In this document: positions 19,991-29,207 of the stretch, one piece after another
Layout of the letters: each line of letters starts with the position of its first letter
How positions within the stretch are numbered: the stretch's first letter is position 1
NCBI RefSeq assembly: GCF_018448935.1
Contig: NZ_RCWC01000034.1
Span: 1 to 64,000, forward strand
DNA from: Photorhabdus noenieputensis
Lineage (GTDB): Bacteria > Pseudomonadota > Gammaproteobacteria > Enterobacterales > Enterobacteriaceae
DNA length: 64,000 nt
Direction: 5' to 3'
Position numbers and translations under genes: made by a program
The notes under the pieces: generated by a model
Seen by the model: the letters and a program-made list of their open reading frames with translations, nothing else
Database searches by the model: none
What the model was told of the DNA's origin: nothing

Positions 19991-20132
19991 AAGGCGCGCA
20001 TATTATCTTTGTAATGAGATATAGTCAAAGAAAAAGGCCACACATCTGCACCTTTCCGCCAAATATTCGCTTATTAAGCTGTGCCTAGTTTAAAATGCCT
20101 GCAATTATTTCGCCATGTCTTTTGGAAAAATT

Positions 20133-20723
20133 ATGACACAAATCATTTTAGCTTCCACCTCAGCTTACCGCCGCATGTTACTGGAAAAACTTCGTCTACC
20201 CTTTATATGCGCGGCTCCTAATACTGATGAAACACCTCGAATAAGTGAAAATGCAGAACAGCTCGTTATGCGTTTGGCGCAAGCTAAGGCACAAGCATTA
20301 CAAGCAAAATATTCTCAGCATTTGATTATTGGTTCTGATCAGGTTTGTGTTATTAATGGCGAAATTACCGGCAAGCCTCACAGTTTTGAAAAGGCATTTA
20401 AACAATTACGGCAAGCCAGTGGTCATTGCGTCACCTTTTATACCGGCATTTGCCTCTTTAACAGCAAAACAGGAATAGCTGATACCCGTTGTGAATTGTT
20501 CAATGTCTATTTTAGAAAGCTGACTGATGATGAAATTTGGGCTTATTTAACTGCGGAAAACCCCCTTAATTGTGCAGGAAGCTTTAAAAGCGAAGGGTTA
20601 GGAATTACTTTATTTGAACGACTTGAAGGGAAAGATCCGAATACGTTAATCGGTTTACCATTAATTACATTGACTGAATTATTAATCCGCCAGGGGGTAA
20701 ACCCACTGACGGCAATAGGTTAA
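20133..20723 (+). CDS. yceF: Maf-like nucleotide pyrophosphatase (7-methyl-GTP type, YceF)
   Basis: Maf proteins remove modified nucleotides; the YceF subfamily prefers 7-methyl-GTP. The 196-aa product begins [20 protein letters not shown], with the ASTS/R motif that binds the phosphates. It also has [24 protein letters not shown] and [12 protein letters not shown]. The ATG at 20133 with GGA eight bases upstream is chosen over 20115. It ends four bases into the 3' end of convergent rluC. Confidence 0.94.
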   Translation: MTQIILASTSAYRRMLLEKLRLPFICAAPNTDETPRISENAEQLVMRLAQAKAQALQAKYSQHLIIGSDQVCVINGEITGKPHSFEKAFKQLRQASGHCVTFYTGICLFNSKTGIADTRCELFNVYFRKLTDDEIWAYLTAENPLNCAGSFKSEGLGITLFERLEGKDPNTLIGLPLITLTELLIRQGVNPLTAIG

Positions 20724-21679
20724 TTACTGTGATTCTGACGTAGCGTTTTTATACAATAGCGCAATTGCTCATCCAACGGTGCTTCAAGACGTAATGTCTC
20801 CCCCGTCGAAGGATGAGTAAACTTTAGCGCACAGGCATGCAAAAATAGGCGATTAAGACCCGTATCTGACAGTTGCGAATCAAAAACTTTATCGCCATAA
20901 CGATCATCAAAAGCGATCGGATGCCCGGCATATTGAGTATGAACGCGGATTTGATGAGTCCGACCTGTTACAGGACTGGCTTTCACTAATGTTGCATTAG
21001 TAAAACGCTCTTCTACTTTAAAACGTGTTTCAGAAAGCTTACCTTCACTGCTTACCTTAACAATCCGCTCACCACTTTGCAGGATATTTTTCAGCAATGG
21101 GGCCTGAACGACTTTGCAATGTGATTGCCATTGTCCTCGTACTAAAGCCAGATAATCTTTCTGCATCTGTTTAAGTCGTAATTGCTCGTGCAAAGCCCGT
21201 AAGGTTGAGCGCTTTTTAGCAATTAACAGAATTCCAGAGGTATCACGATCCAAACGATGCACCAATTCGAGAAATTTGGCTTCCGGACGTAAAACCCGTA
21301 GCCCCTCAATAACGCCAAAACTTAAGCCACTGCCGCCATGAACGGCCGTACCGGAAGGTTTATTGAGCACTAGAATATGGTCATCTTCGTATAAGATACA
21401 ATCGCCTAATACAGCAACTTTATCCAGTTTAGCTGAAACCGTCACCTCTTGCCGTTCTGCAACCCGAACCGGCGGAATTCTGACGATATCTCCCGCAGAC
21501 AACTTATACTCAGGTTTTATCCTGCCCTTGTTTACCCGGACTTCACCTTTACGCACAATCCGGTAAATCATGCTTTTAGGAACCCCTTTCAAACGCGCTA
21601 ATAAAAAATTATCAACGCGCTGTCCGGCCTCATCGTCATCAATAGTGACAAATTGTACAATTTGATTATTCGTTTTCAT
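20720..21679 (-). CDS. rluC: 23S rRNA pseudouridine(955/2504/2580) synthase
   Basis: RluC makes three pseudouridines in 23S rRNA. The 319-aa product (same length as E. coli) has an N-terminal S4 domain (about 20-80, [19 protein letters not shown]). The catalytic Asp is in [15 protein letters not shown], and [24 protein letters not shown] lies further on. The ATG at 21679 is preferred over 21700. It is divergent from rne; the two starts are about 560 bases apart. Confidence 0.97.
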   Translation of the reverse strand: MKTNNQIVQFVTIDDDEAGQRVDNFLLARLKGVPKSMIYRIVRKGEVRVNKGRIKPEYKLSAGDIVRIPPVRVAERQEVTVSAKLDKVAVLGDCILYEDDHILVLNKPSGTAVHGGSGLSFGVIEGLRVLRPEAKFLELVHRLDRDTSGILLIAKKRSTLRALHEQLRLKQMQKDYLALVRGQWQSHCKVVQAPLLKNILQSGERIVKVSSEGKLSETRFKVEERFTNATLVKASPVTGRTHQIRVHTQYAGHPIAFDDRYGDKVFDSQLSDTGLNRLFLHACALKFTHPSTGETLRLEAPLDEQLRYCIKTLRQNHSN

Positions 21680-21700
21680 GATAGCAATTTTAATTATCAC

Positions 21701-22238
21701 TCAAGCAGAGTGCTACTCATTTTTAAATATGTGTAAAAATCACGCATACTTTCCGGCTGTTACCTTCCCTACTTTAAGATAAAGATTAAATATTAACTAT
21801 TTCTTCCTATTTCATCAGAAAAACCGCTTAAAGACATAAAGTCACCTTGCTATCACCCCAACAGCAATGGAATAATACGTAGCCACCATCAGTTTTTTAA
21901 TCCTGAATGGCGAAGTTAAACGTTTGTTCTTTATTTGATTGCACAAAAACGCAGCAATGGCGTAAGACGTACTGGGAAATCAAATAACTAGCGGGCTACG
22001 GGTAGCAGATTACTGGAATTGGATCAAATCCGCTTCATTTATATTTGCAGATTATTCCTAGAAAAGGGTACTGTTTTCTAAGTGAAAATTCAGACCTGCC
22101 GAAAATATGCGTCTCTATACAAACGACAACCGGGAGGTTGGCGGATTTGTAAAAGACACGAGACCATCGGTTACCAGTCGCTCATCTATATTTGCCCGTA
22201 GCTCTATAACTAATGTAAAAAATAATGAGTAAGTTACA
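21701..22238 (+). promoter_or_regulatory. rne upstream region and long leader
   Basis: No gene is visible in the 538 bases between rluC and rne. In E. coli a leader of about 360 nt folds into hairpins through which RNase E cuts its own message. The same arrangement is likely here because the gap is long enough, but I could not confirm the individual hairpins by eye. The rluC promoter must also lie here. Confidence 0.5.
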
Positions 22239-25200
22239 ATGAAAAGAATGCTAATCAACGCAACTCAGCAAGAGGAGTTGCGTGTTGCTCTGGTTGACGG
22301 GCAACGTCTTTATGATTTGGATATCGAAAGCCCAGGACACGAGCAAAAAAAAGCAAATATCTACAAAGGTAAAATCACCCGAATTGAACCTAGTTTGGAA
22401 GCCGCTTTTGTTGACTATGGTGCTGAACGGCATGGTTTCCTTCCTATTAAAGAAATAGCCCGCGAATACTTCCCCAGTAACTACCATCCTCATGGCCGCC
22501 CTAATATCAAAGATGTTCTCAGGGAAGGCCAGGAAGTTATCGTTCAAGTCGATAAAGAAGAACGTGGTAATAAAGGGGCCGCCTTAACCACTTTTATCAG
22601 TCTGGCGGGCAGTTATCTGGTATTAATGCCTAATAATCCTCGCGCTGGCGGTATTTCCCGCCGTATCGAAGGAGATGACCGCACAGAACTGAAAGAAGCA
22701 TTGGCATCGCTAGAAGTGCCAGAAGGGATGGGGCTGATCGTCCGCACTGCGGGCGTCGGTAAATCCGCAGAAGCACTACAGTGGGATTTGTCATTCCGCC
22801 TTAAACACTGGGAAGCGATCAAAAAAGCCGCTGAAAACCGCTCTGCGCCATTCTTAATCCATCAAGAAAGCAATGTTATTGTCCGTGCTTTCCGCGACTA
22901 TTTGCGCCCAGACATCGGTGAGATTTTAATCGACAATCCCAAGGTTCTCGATCTGGCGCGGCAGCATATCACTGCACTTGGCCGCCCTGATTTCACCAGT
23001 AAAATCAAACTGTACAGTGGTGAAGTTCCCCTGTTCAGCCATTATCAGATTGAATCACAGATTGAATCTGCATTTCAGCGTGAAGTTCGCCTGCCATCAG
23101 GCGGTGCTGTGGTTATCGATACCACAGAAGCATTAACTGCGATCGATATTAACTCTTCCCGAGCAACACGCGGAGGAGATATCGAAGAGACGGCTTTTAA
23201 TACCAACCTTGAAGCCGCAGATGAGATTGCCCGTCAATTACGCCTGCGTGACCTTGGTGGTTTGATTGTTATCGATTTTATCGATATGACACCAGTACGT
23301 CATCAACGTGAAGTGGAAAACCGCCTACGTGATGCTGTTCGTCAGGATCGTGCTCGTATTCAAATTGGCCGTATTTCTCGCTTTGGTCTATTGGAAATGT
23401 CCCGTCAGCGCCTGAGTCCATCGCTAGGTGAATCCAGCCACCACGTTTGCCCACGCTGTAGCGGCACAGGGACTATTCGTGATAACGAATCCCTGTCGCT
23501 ATCCATTTTACGTCTGATTGAAGAAGAGGCACTGAAAGAGAACACGCATCAAGTACATGCTATTGTTCCAGTACAAATCGCCTCGTATCTACTAAATGAA
23601 AAACGCCAGGCAGTCAGTGCAATTGAGCGCCGTCAAGGAGACGTTGGCGTAGTGATCGTGCCTAACGATCAAATGCAGACTCCCCACTTCTCTGTCCTAC
23701 GCGTACGTAAGGGTGAGGAAATTTCTACACTGAGTTATCTGCTTCCTCAATTTCATGAAACTGGAACGACAAATCTTCAAGAAGATGTCCAACCTGAACG
23801 TAAGCGTCCTGAACAGCCCGCTATTTCTGCTTTTGCTTTGCCAACCGATACGCCAGCACAGCAACCATCACATAAAGCAAAAGAGAAAAAGCCTAATCGC
23901 CCTGCTCAGACTATAACGGAACAACCTGGTCTCTTAAGCCGCTTCTTGACTGCTTTGAAAAAAATGTTCAGCGCAGAAGAAGAAAAACCGGCCCAGAAAA
24001 AAGAGAATAAATTATCCGGCCATGATAACCGTCGCTCTTCTGAACGACGCAATCAACGTCGCCAAAATTCACGTAAAGATCGTGATGATAATAATCTACG
24101 TGATGAGCAACGTAATAACCGTGATCGTGACGAACAACGGAAAAATCGTCATACTCAACAGAAAAATGGCCCTCAAGATAACAACGTGACGATAGATACT
24201 GCCGCTCGTGAAGCCCAACAGCAGCAACGTCGCGAGCAACGTGCAGAACGTCAACGCCGTCGTCAGGAAGAAAAACGCCAGCAGCAACTTGAAGTTCAGA
24301 AGCCAGAAGTCGTTGAAAATGAAGTTGAAGAGCGTCTGCCAGTTGTACCGCGTCGCCAACGTCGTCAGCTTGAACAAAAAATTCGCATCATAGATGAAGT
24401 GAAAGAAGTGACAACTGTCGCTTCACTGCCGGTACCTGTTGCTACGGAAGAGCAATTACCAGCACCTGTTGAAATACCTGTAGAAACAGCTCAATTACAA
24501 CAACTGGCTGAAAATAAAGAGCAACAAGATAATGTTATGCCACGCCGCTCTCGTCGTTCACCTCGTCATTTGCGCGTTAGTGGCCAGCGTCGTCGTCGTT
24601 ACCGCGATGAAAGAAATCTACTTCAATCGCCGGTACCATTATCTATGGCTGTTGCATCACCAGAAATCGCTTCCGGTAAAGTTTGGGTTCGCTATCCGGT
24701 GGTTCCGATTTCCATAGAAATTTCTGAGGAAATTTCTATGATCGAACAGCAGGAACAGCAAAATGAGGTATTGCCAGCAATAGTAGCGGAAACAGTACCT
24801 GCAATCACCATTGTTGCAGAATCTGAACAAACCATCACTGAATCGCCTAAGGTGGCGGAAACGCTGGAAGCTCATCAGGATAGGCTAAAACCTGAAACAG
24901 GTATTACAGAATCAAATGACATTGTTCTACAGCAAACTCAATCAGTGCAGGAAGAGCCGTCATTTATTGAATTTGTTGCAATAACACCGATTGCCTCTGA
25001 ATTTGAACAGCAACCTGAAACAGAAGAAAGCATTATTGTTCCTGAAGAAATTGCAGCAGTGATAATTGTTGAAAAGAGTAAAGATGAAATGGTTAAACAA
25101 CCTGTTGCTATTATAGCCAAAATTCATCATGCTTATGCGCCGATGACCAAAGCGCCAGCCCCTGAGATGATTGAAAAACCGATTGTTATCAGCGAATGGC

Positions 25201-25298
25201 AACGACCTTTTTCTCATTTTGAAGGGAGGGGAGCTGGAGGCCATTCAGCCACTAATGCGGCTACTTCACCAATGGCTAAACCGCAATCCTTCGAATAA
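22239..25298 (+). CDS. rne: Ribonuclease E
   Basis: RNase E starts mRNA decay and processes rRNA and tRNA; its tail scaffolds the degradosome. The 1019-aa product has the N-terminal S1 domain (about 35-125) and the catalytic Asp303 in [14 protein letters not shown]. The second Asp is in [11 protein letters not shown], and the Zn-link cysteines 404 and 407 are in CPRCSGTG. The tail holds the membrane-binding helix [14 protein letters not shown] (564-577), an Arg-rich region (about 590-680), and [13 protein letters not shown] (about 705, RhlB contact). It also has [20 protein letters not shown] with the enolase segment [15 protein letters not shown] (about 768-825). The PNPase-binding end is [18 protein letters not shown]. 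The tail is somewhat shorter than in E. coli (1061 aa), but all recognised microdomains are kept. A terminator follows. Confidence 0.98.
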   Translation: MKRMLINATQQEELRVALVDGQRLYDLDIESPGHEQKKANIYKGKITRIEPSLEAAFVDYGAERHGFLPIKEIAREYFPSNYHPHGRPNIKDVLREGQEVIVQVDKEERGNKGAALTTFISLAGSYLVLMPNNPRAGGISRRIEGDDRTELKEALASLEVPEGMGLIVRTAGVGKSAEALQWDLSFRLKHWEAIKKAAENRSAPFLIHQESNVIVRAFRDYLRPDIGEILIDNPKVLDLARQHITALGRPDFTSKIKLYSGEVPLFSHYQIESQIESAFQREVRLPSGGAVVIDTTEALTAIDINSSRATRGGDIEETAFNTNLEAADEIARQLRLRDLGGLIVIDFIDMTPVRHQREVENRLRDAVRQDRARIQIGRISRFGLLEMSRQRLSPSLGESSHHVCPRCSGTGTIRDNESLSLSILRLIEEEALKENTHQVHAIVPVQIASYLLNEKRQAVSAIERRQGDVGVVIVPNDQMQTPHFSVLRVRKGEEISTLSYLLPQFHETGTTNLQEDVQPERKRPEQPAISAFALPTDTPAQQPSHKAKEKKPNRPAQTITEQPGLLSRFLTALKKMFSAEEEKPAQKKENKLSGHDNRRSSERRNQRRQNSRKDRDDNNLRDEQRNNRDRDEQRKNRHTQQKNGPQDNNVTIDTAAREAQQQQRREQRAERQRRRQEEKRQQQLEVQKPEVVENEVEERLPVVPRRQRRQLEQKIRIIDEVKEVTTVASLPVPVATEEQLPAPVEIPVETAQLQQLAENKEQQDNVMPRRSRRSPRHLRVSGQRRRRYRDERNLLQSPVPLSMAVASPEIASGKVWVRYPVVPISIEISEEISMIEQQEQQNEVLPAIVAETVPAITIVAESEQTITESPKVAETLEAHQDRLKPETGITESNDIVLQQTQSVQEEPSFIEFVAITPIASEFEQQPETEESIIVPEEIAAVIIVEKSKDEMVKQPVAIIAKIHHAYAPMTKAPAPEMIEKPIVISEWQRPFSHFEGRGAGGHSATNAATSPMAKPQSFE

Positions 25299-25321
25299 AT
25301 AACATTATTTAATATTAGCAG

Positions 25322-25351
25322 AATGGCTCTTTTTAGGGAGCCATTTTTTTT
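25322..25351 (+). terminator. Intrinsic terminator after rne
   Basis: AATGGCTC pairs with GAGCCATT around an eight-base loop and is followed by eight Ts, 24 bases after the rne stop codon. Confidence 0.9.
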
Positions 25352-25458
25352 GCTACTAACCCCACAAAAATACTTACCATTAATTTTATTCTATCCACAT
25401 AAGGGTTAGTTTAAACGGCTATCACTGTTACTCTGTTCAATTAATTATCATTCGATTT

Positions 25459-25585
25459 ATATCCTATGGATTTCAAGATGGATCGCGACGGCAAGGGAGC
25501 GAATCCCCGGAAGCATAGAGAACTATGTGACCGGGGTGAGTGAGTGCAGCCAACAAAGAGGCAACTTGAAAGATAACGGGTATAT
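25459..25585 (+). repeat. ERIC (IRU) repeat, copy 2
   Basis: This 127-base element contains GAATCCCCGGAAGC and GACCGGGGTGAGTGAGTG and ends in GATAACGGGTATA, the ERIC core in forward orientation. It is nearly the reverse complement of copy 1 at 8609-8736. It lies just upstream of the 25608 gene and could be part of its leader RNA. Confidence 0.9.
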
Positions 25586-25607
25586 TATTTAACCAGGAGA
25601 ATAGTCT

Positions 25608-26240
25608 ATGAAACCGTGGCTTATTTTTGGTGCAGGTAGTGGCGTTGGACGTCATCTTGTGACTGTCGCACTGCAACAAAAACGTCCCGTAATTGCGCTT
25701 ATCCGCAATTCTGAGCAGGCTACTGAGCTGAGTGCTTTAGGCGTCAAAGTGATACAAGGTGATGCCTGTAACGCTGAAAATGTTGAAAAAACCGTACAAT
25801 ATGTAAGTTCAGAAGCAATCGTCTTTTCTACTATTGGTGGAATTGATTCAGATCTCCTTGGCAATATGACTATCATTGATACTATTGAGAAAACTGGAAT
25901 AGCACGTATGTTACTCGTTACCTCAATAGGTTGCGGCGAAGGCTGGAAAACTCTGTCACCCAGAGCTAAGTCACTGTTTGGCCAATCTGTCAGGCGTAAA
26001 TCAATGGCAGAAAGCTACCTTCAAACAAGTTCTTTGAATTACACAATTATTCGCCCAGGTGGATTAACAAATAAACCGGGAACAGGCCATTGCCAAAGAT
26101 ATCAGCATGAAATTCATGGCGCAGTTAGTCGTCAAGATGTTGCACATCAACTGGCAACTATGGCAGAAGAAGAATCTTCATATCAGCAAATTTACACCTT
26201 AGTTGATCCAGAGCTTAAACCTGATTGGGTTACTGCGTAG
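25608..26240 (+). CDS. NAD(P)-binding oxidoreductase-like protein (atypical SDR / NmrA-like)
   Basis: The 210-aa product starts MKPWLIFGAGSGVGRHLV, a Rossmann GxGxxG at residues 8-13. It has the SDR-like IVFSTIGG and LLVTSIGCGEG strands and ends with IIRPGGLTNKPGTG, typical of atypical short-chain dehydrogenases that bind NADP. A Tyr-x-x-x-Lys catalytic pair is not evident, so it may be a sensor or an isomerase-type member rather than a dehydrogenase. AGGAG lies eight bases before the ATG. It is a single gene converging on tmaR. The substrate is unknown. Confidence 0.75.
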   Translation: MKPWLIFGAGSGVGRHLVTVALQQKRPVIALIRNSEQATELSALGVKVIQGDACNAENVEKTVQYVSSEAIVFSTIGGIDSDLLGNMTIIDTIEKTGIARMLLVTSIGCGEGWKTLSPRAKSLFGQSVRRKSMAESYLQTSSLNYTIIRPGGLTNKPGTGHCQRYQHEIHGAVSRQDVAHQLATMAEEESSYQQIYTLVDPELKPDWVTA

Positions 26241-26249
26241 TCGGCAAAA

Positions 26250-26274
26250 ATAACCACGCATTGATGCGTGGTTA
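26250..26274. terminator. Bidirectional terminator between the SDR-like gene and tmaR
   Basis: A perfect 11-base stem (ATAACCACGCA with TGCGTGGTTAT) around TTGA lies between two converging genes. It has an A-run before it and only a short T-run after it, so it should work better for tmaR on the minus strand. Confidence 0.7.
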
Positions 26275-26284
26275 TCTAATGATG

Positions 26285-26602
26285 CTATTTGAGTTCACCG
26301 ATTGTTTTAAGCTTTTTAGACAACTCACGGCGCTCTTTAGAAAGATCCGCATTTTTAATTATGTGATCATCTATACGGTCTTCATAATCACTTCTCATAT
26401 TCATAATGATGCTCTGAATATCCTCAATTGACATACCGGGCTTGATGTATTCACTCAAGTTATCAAGCAATAAAACCCGTTTCTGGTTATCGCGTATTTT
26501 CTTCTCATTATCTGCGATTTCGCGCTGTAACTTATTTTTACGACGAAACATACGTACAAATTCCAACACATTGTGGAATGACGGCTTATTTGCATTGTCC
26601 AT
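26285..26602 (-). CDS. tmaR: Pole-localizer protein TmaR (DUF496, YeeX)
   Basis: The 105-aa, highly charged, coiled-coil protein contains [40 protein letters not shown] and [19 protein letters not shown], nearly identical to E. coli YeeX. TmaR gathers PTS enzyme I at the cell pole and restrains its activity. The ATG at 26602 is preferred over 26608. In E. coli it is near plaP and sbcB, both of which follow here after an accessory insertion. Confidence 0.95.
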   Translation of the reverse strand: MDNANKPSFHNVLEFVRMFRRKNKLQREIADNEKKIRDNQKRVLLLDNLSEYIKPGMSIEDIQSIIMNMRSDYEDRIDDHIIKNADLSKERRELSKKLKTIGELK

Positions 26603-27242
26603 TTTCATACCTTATCTTCAATCTAAACGTACAAATTATCCAATCTGACTACACAATAAGACTAAAACCATTAATAGACAAGTCAGTTTCCGTTATTTAT
26701 TGATTCTCATTAATTACATAAACCTGTTAACTTCTTGCTAAAGGTTCAGCATGTTGACTCAATCGAAAACAATCGGCCAATGAGAGTGAATAATAAATCG
26801 CCAACCTTCCACTGGCAGAAGCACAATTTTTCCCTTCCCTATCGCTTATCTTCCATTTCTTACTCTACAATTTTTTCATACTTCAAGTGTACTATCATTA
26901 ATCACTATTATCTCCATGATTATCTAACAAGCGTAATTATATATCTGTCGGAGAAAAAATTTATATATTTGTATATAATAATAATTCAACTATTATCCCA
27001 TACAAAATGAATAAAAAACTATAAAGTTAATTCCACTTAGAAATCAAACAAGATATTAATAAACAAATCAAATAAAGACAACTAATTATATAGAGCACGA
27101 TAAAATATTGAATAAAACGTTAATACTCTCTAATATTATATACATTTTAAACTGTATTAATTCCTTTATTTCCCAACTCTTTGCAAGATAAGATTTTCAG
27201 GTAATTATTTTTAATAAAATTTATACCCAATGGAAAAACATT

Positions 27243-27372
27243 TAGTTTATTAGTTTATTAGTTTATTAGTTTATTAGTTTATTAGTTTATTAGTTTATTA
27301 GTTTATTAGTTTATTAGTTTATTAGTTTATTAGTTTATTAGTTTATTAGTTTATTAGTTTATTAGTTTATTA
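27243..27372. repeat. Octamer tandem array, about 16 copies of TAGTTTAT
   Basis: The sequence TAGTTTAT is repeated head to tail without interruption from 27243 to about 27372, with no sequence variation. The unit is eight bases, not a multiple of three, and no reading frame crosses it. It lies in the 26612-27490 gap, which is otherwise AT-rich (roughly three quarters A+T) and shows no gene I can support. Copy number probably varies by slippage. It begins about 250 bases before the small gene at 27495. Confidence 0.95.
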
Positions 27373-27494
27373 TTTAAATACATGTTCAAACTGACTATAT
27401 TTGTGATACCCATCTTAATAATAAAATAAAAATTTCCTTATTGCTGAAACATAATTAAAATTGACGAAAAATATAACGATAATTAGGTTAGGTG

Positions 27495-27725
27495 ATGAAA
27501 AAAATTCCTTTTGATTTGAATGGTTACGAAATCTCTTTTGGCCATGCACGTAAAACAAGAATTCCAATTATAAAAATAACTCACCCCAAAAATGGGGTTT
27601 ATATTAAACCATTTTATAGTGTCAATAGAATAAATTTACTTGAAAGAATCCAATATGAAACTGGTTTAAGTGATCAATATATTGAATCTATTAATGAATA
27701 TTTTCAAGAGGTTAATTACCCTTAA
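27495..27725 (+). CDS. Small hypothetical protein (76 aa)
   Basis: I do not recognise this gene. The product starts MKKIPFDLNGYEISFGHARK and is basic in its first half, acidic at its end (YIESINEYFQEVNYP). It has no signal peptide or membrane segment. A run of AGGTTAGG sits directly upstream of the ATG at 27495, so translation is plausible. It is AT-rich like the rest of this accessory stretch, is transcribed toward the Hcp module, and lies 120 bases downstream of the octamer array. Confidence 0.5.
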   Translation: MKKIPFDLNGYEISFGHARKTRIPIIKITHPKNGVYIKPFYSVNRINLLERIQYETGLSDQYIESINEYFQEVNYP

Positions 27726-27947
27726 TAAGGGAAAATATATGAATAAAAATATATTTTAATTATTATATATTCTGTTTGCTGGTAAAATTGCCTAAACAAT
27801 TTATCAGCAAACTAGTAAAAGGTATTTATAGATTACCTATGATAATACCTTTGATAACAGAAAAGCCCCCTTGAAAATATACTTATTAGCCTAATCCTCC
27901 TGGATAAATCTAGATAAATAATAATCTCTACGCTTACTAACCATAAC

Positions 27948-28178
27948 CTATTGGAATAATATGCATTTTCCTCTTATTTTTTCCGTTATATAGTAAAAAA
28001 ACGCATAAAGTGCCAAGCATATACCTGCAACTATTATATACTGATATCGATTTTCCAATGTTGACATCAGTGCAAAATAGATTAATACACCCACTGAAAG
28101 TGTACCAATACTAACAATTAATCCTTGTATTAGATACATCACGATTTTCATCAATATACGTATTATTGCCATTATCAT
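27948..28178 (-). CDS. Small two-helix membrane protein, immunity-like, paralogue 2
   Basis: The 76-aa product has two predicted membrane helices (about 8-38 and 45-63) separated by the conserved turn LMSTLENRYQY. It ends in FFYYITEKIRGKCILFQ. It is clearly paralogous to the 74-aa product at 28339-28563; the blocks MKIVM, LMSTLENRYQY, IVAG and FFYYITEKI are shared. Its start overlaps by four bases (ATGA) the stop of a truncated effector tail, exactly as the intact effector and paralogue 1 overlap. I infer an immunity role from this coupling and from its size and topology. No family is recognised, and the function is unproven. Confidence 0.6.
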   Translation of the reverse strand: MIMAIIRILMKIVMYLIQGLIVSIGTLSVGVLIYFALMSTLENRYQYIIVAGICLALYAFFYYITEKIRGKCILFQ

Positions 28179-28305
28179 TCATCTAACCCTGCTGAAAATT
28201 TATCAAATAAACTCCGATTCCCGTCATACACCTCCAATGTTGTAACATATGGCTCCATTTTACTTTCAACCAAGAAATATTACCTTCTCGGAGTAAATGT
28301 TACAG
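28175..28305 (-). pseudogene. 3' remnant of a second effector gene
   Basis: The minus-strand reading FLVESKMEPYVTTLEVYDGN followed by RSLFDKFSAGLDE-stop matches the last 38 residues of the 215-aa protein at 28560-29207 (FLVESKMEPYVRALEAYDEN onward). A four-residue deletion lies near the end of the match. Further upstream HLLREGN is still recognisable, but a small deletion puts it in another frame, and homology ends near 28305. No start codon or 5' portion remains. It is a decayed tail left by duplication or replacement of the effector, still abutting its immunity-like gene. Confidence 0.8.
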
Positions 28306-28338
28306 ATCCACTCAGCTTAGTGAACTATTTTTCATAAT

Positions 28339-28563
28339 CTAATGAAATAACCCACACTTTTCTTTTATTTTTTCTGTAATGTAGTAAAAAAAAATAGAAA
28401 ACGCCAAGCATGTACCTGCAACTATCGCATACTGATATCGGTTTTCTAATGTTGACATTAAGGTAAAATAAACTAATCCAATAACTGAAAATACACTCAC
28501 CCCACCAATTATCCCTTGAGTTATGTGCATCACGATTTTCATCAATATACTTACTATCTTCAT
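28339..28563 (-). CDS. Small two-helix membrane protein, immunity-like, paralogue 1
   Basis: The 74-aa product has the same plan as the protein at 27948-28178. A short basic-amphipathic start MKIVSILMKIVMH leads into two hydrophobic helices around LMSTLENRYQY and a tail FFYYITEKIKEKCGLFH. Its start overlaps the stop of the preceding 215-aa gene by four bases (28560-28563), so the two should be made together. That fits an inner-membrane immunity protein against a membrane-acting effector. This is inference from layout; I recognise no family. Confidence 0.6.
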   Translation of the reverse strand: MKIVSILMKIVMHITQGIIGGVSVFSVIGLVYFTLMSTLENRYQYAIVAGTCLAFSIFFYYITEKIKEKCGLFH

Positions 28564-29207
28564 TGATCTAGCCCTACAGAGAATTCATCAAATACTTCAT
28601 TAAATAAATCTCGATTTTCATCATACGCTTCCAATGCTCTGACATATGGCTCCATTTTACTCTCAACCAAGAAATAAAGTAAATCCAAGTTACCCTCTCT
28701 CCTTAATAACATATATAAGTTCGGGTTTGTTTGAGCTAATTCTCTAGAAGTATAGATAGCCCTAGATACTGACGCCCCAAGCCCCAAAACTGTAGTAAAT
28801 GCTAGAGAGCCACCAAATTTCGTAAACCATTTTGTACCGAAAAAAGCACCGAGCTGTCCGTTAAAGATGACATACTTTGCAACAATACCCCCAAATATTT
28901 TCCCAGCTTTCGTTTCGATTAATCGTTGCTTTTGTTCTTCACTCAGCTTACCTAAGTAATCTTCAAAAATAATCTGAATCACCCTTTCAAGATTATTAAG
29001 CGTAATTGCTTCTGATTTTACCAATCCAACAAAACGATATTTGTCATTTTCATTATCCCATCGATGATCAGTATCAAGATAATCATAACCAAGATAATAA
29101 AAATCCACCGGAATATCTAATATTCCCTCAGCAAACCCAGTAAGCCAGCTACTGTCATCGTTAATAGCCGAAACCATTTTTTCAGCAATTTCTTTAGCTC
29201 CATCCAT
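28560..29207 (-). CDS. Putative T6SS cargo effector encoded next to orphan Hcp
   Basis: The 215-aa product has an acidic, helical N-terminal part (1-60, with VDFYYLGYDYLDTDHRW) and a charged middle (60-100). A glycine-rich hydrophobic stretch follows at about residues 102-150 (GGIVAKYVIFNGQLGAFFG, FGGSLAFTTVLGLGASVSRA), able to form one or two membrane helices. The helical tail is the part that recurs in the remnant at 28175-28305. There is no signal peptide or PAAR/MIX-like region that I can see. Its start shares one base with the hcp stop (TAATG), so the two are coupled. Small T6SS effectors are often loaded inside the Hcp ring and encoded directly after it; together with the hydrophobic core, I infer a membrane-disrupting toxin. 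I cannot name a family. Confidence 0.6.
   Translation of the reverse strand: MDGAKEIAEKMVSAINDDSSWLTGFAEGILDIPVDFYYLGYDYLDTDHRWDNENDKYRFVGLVKSEAITLNNLERVIQIIFEDYLGKLSEEQKQRLIETKAGKIFGGIVAKYVIFNGQLGAFFGTKWFTKFGGSLAFTTVLGLGASVSRAIYTSRELAQTNPNLYMLLRREGNLDLLYFLVESKMEPYVRALEAYDENRDLFNEVFDEFSVGLDQ

Noticed and set aside
24096..24377. Minus-strand frames inside the rne tail
   Set aside because: They are antisense to the repetitive charged region of RNase E and arise from its skewed codon composition.
26735..27010. 91-codon plus-strand frame in the AT-rich gap
   Set aside because: Low-complexity composition, no ribosome-binding site and no recognisable domain; it looks like a chance frame.
27243..27372. 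CRISPR-like array
   Set aside because: The units are contiguous octamers without spacers and no cas genes are nearby; it is a simple tandem repeat.
28305..28338. Further effector remnant upstream of 28305
   Set aside because: Similarity to the intact effector gene fades there and cannot be distinguished from AT-rich background.
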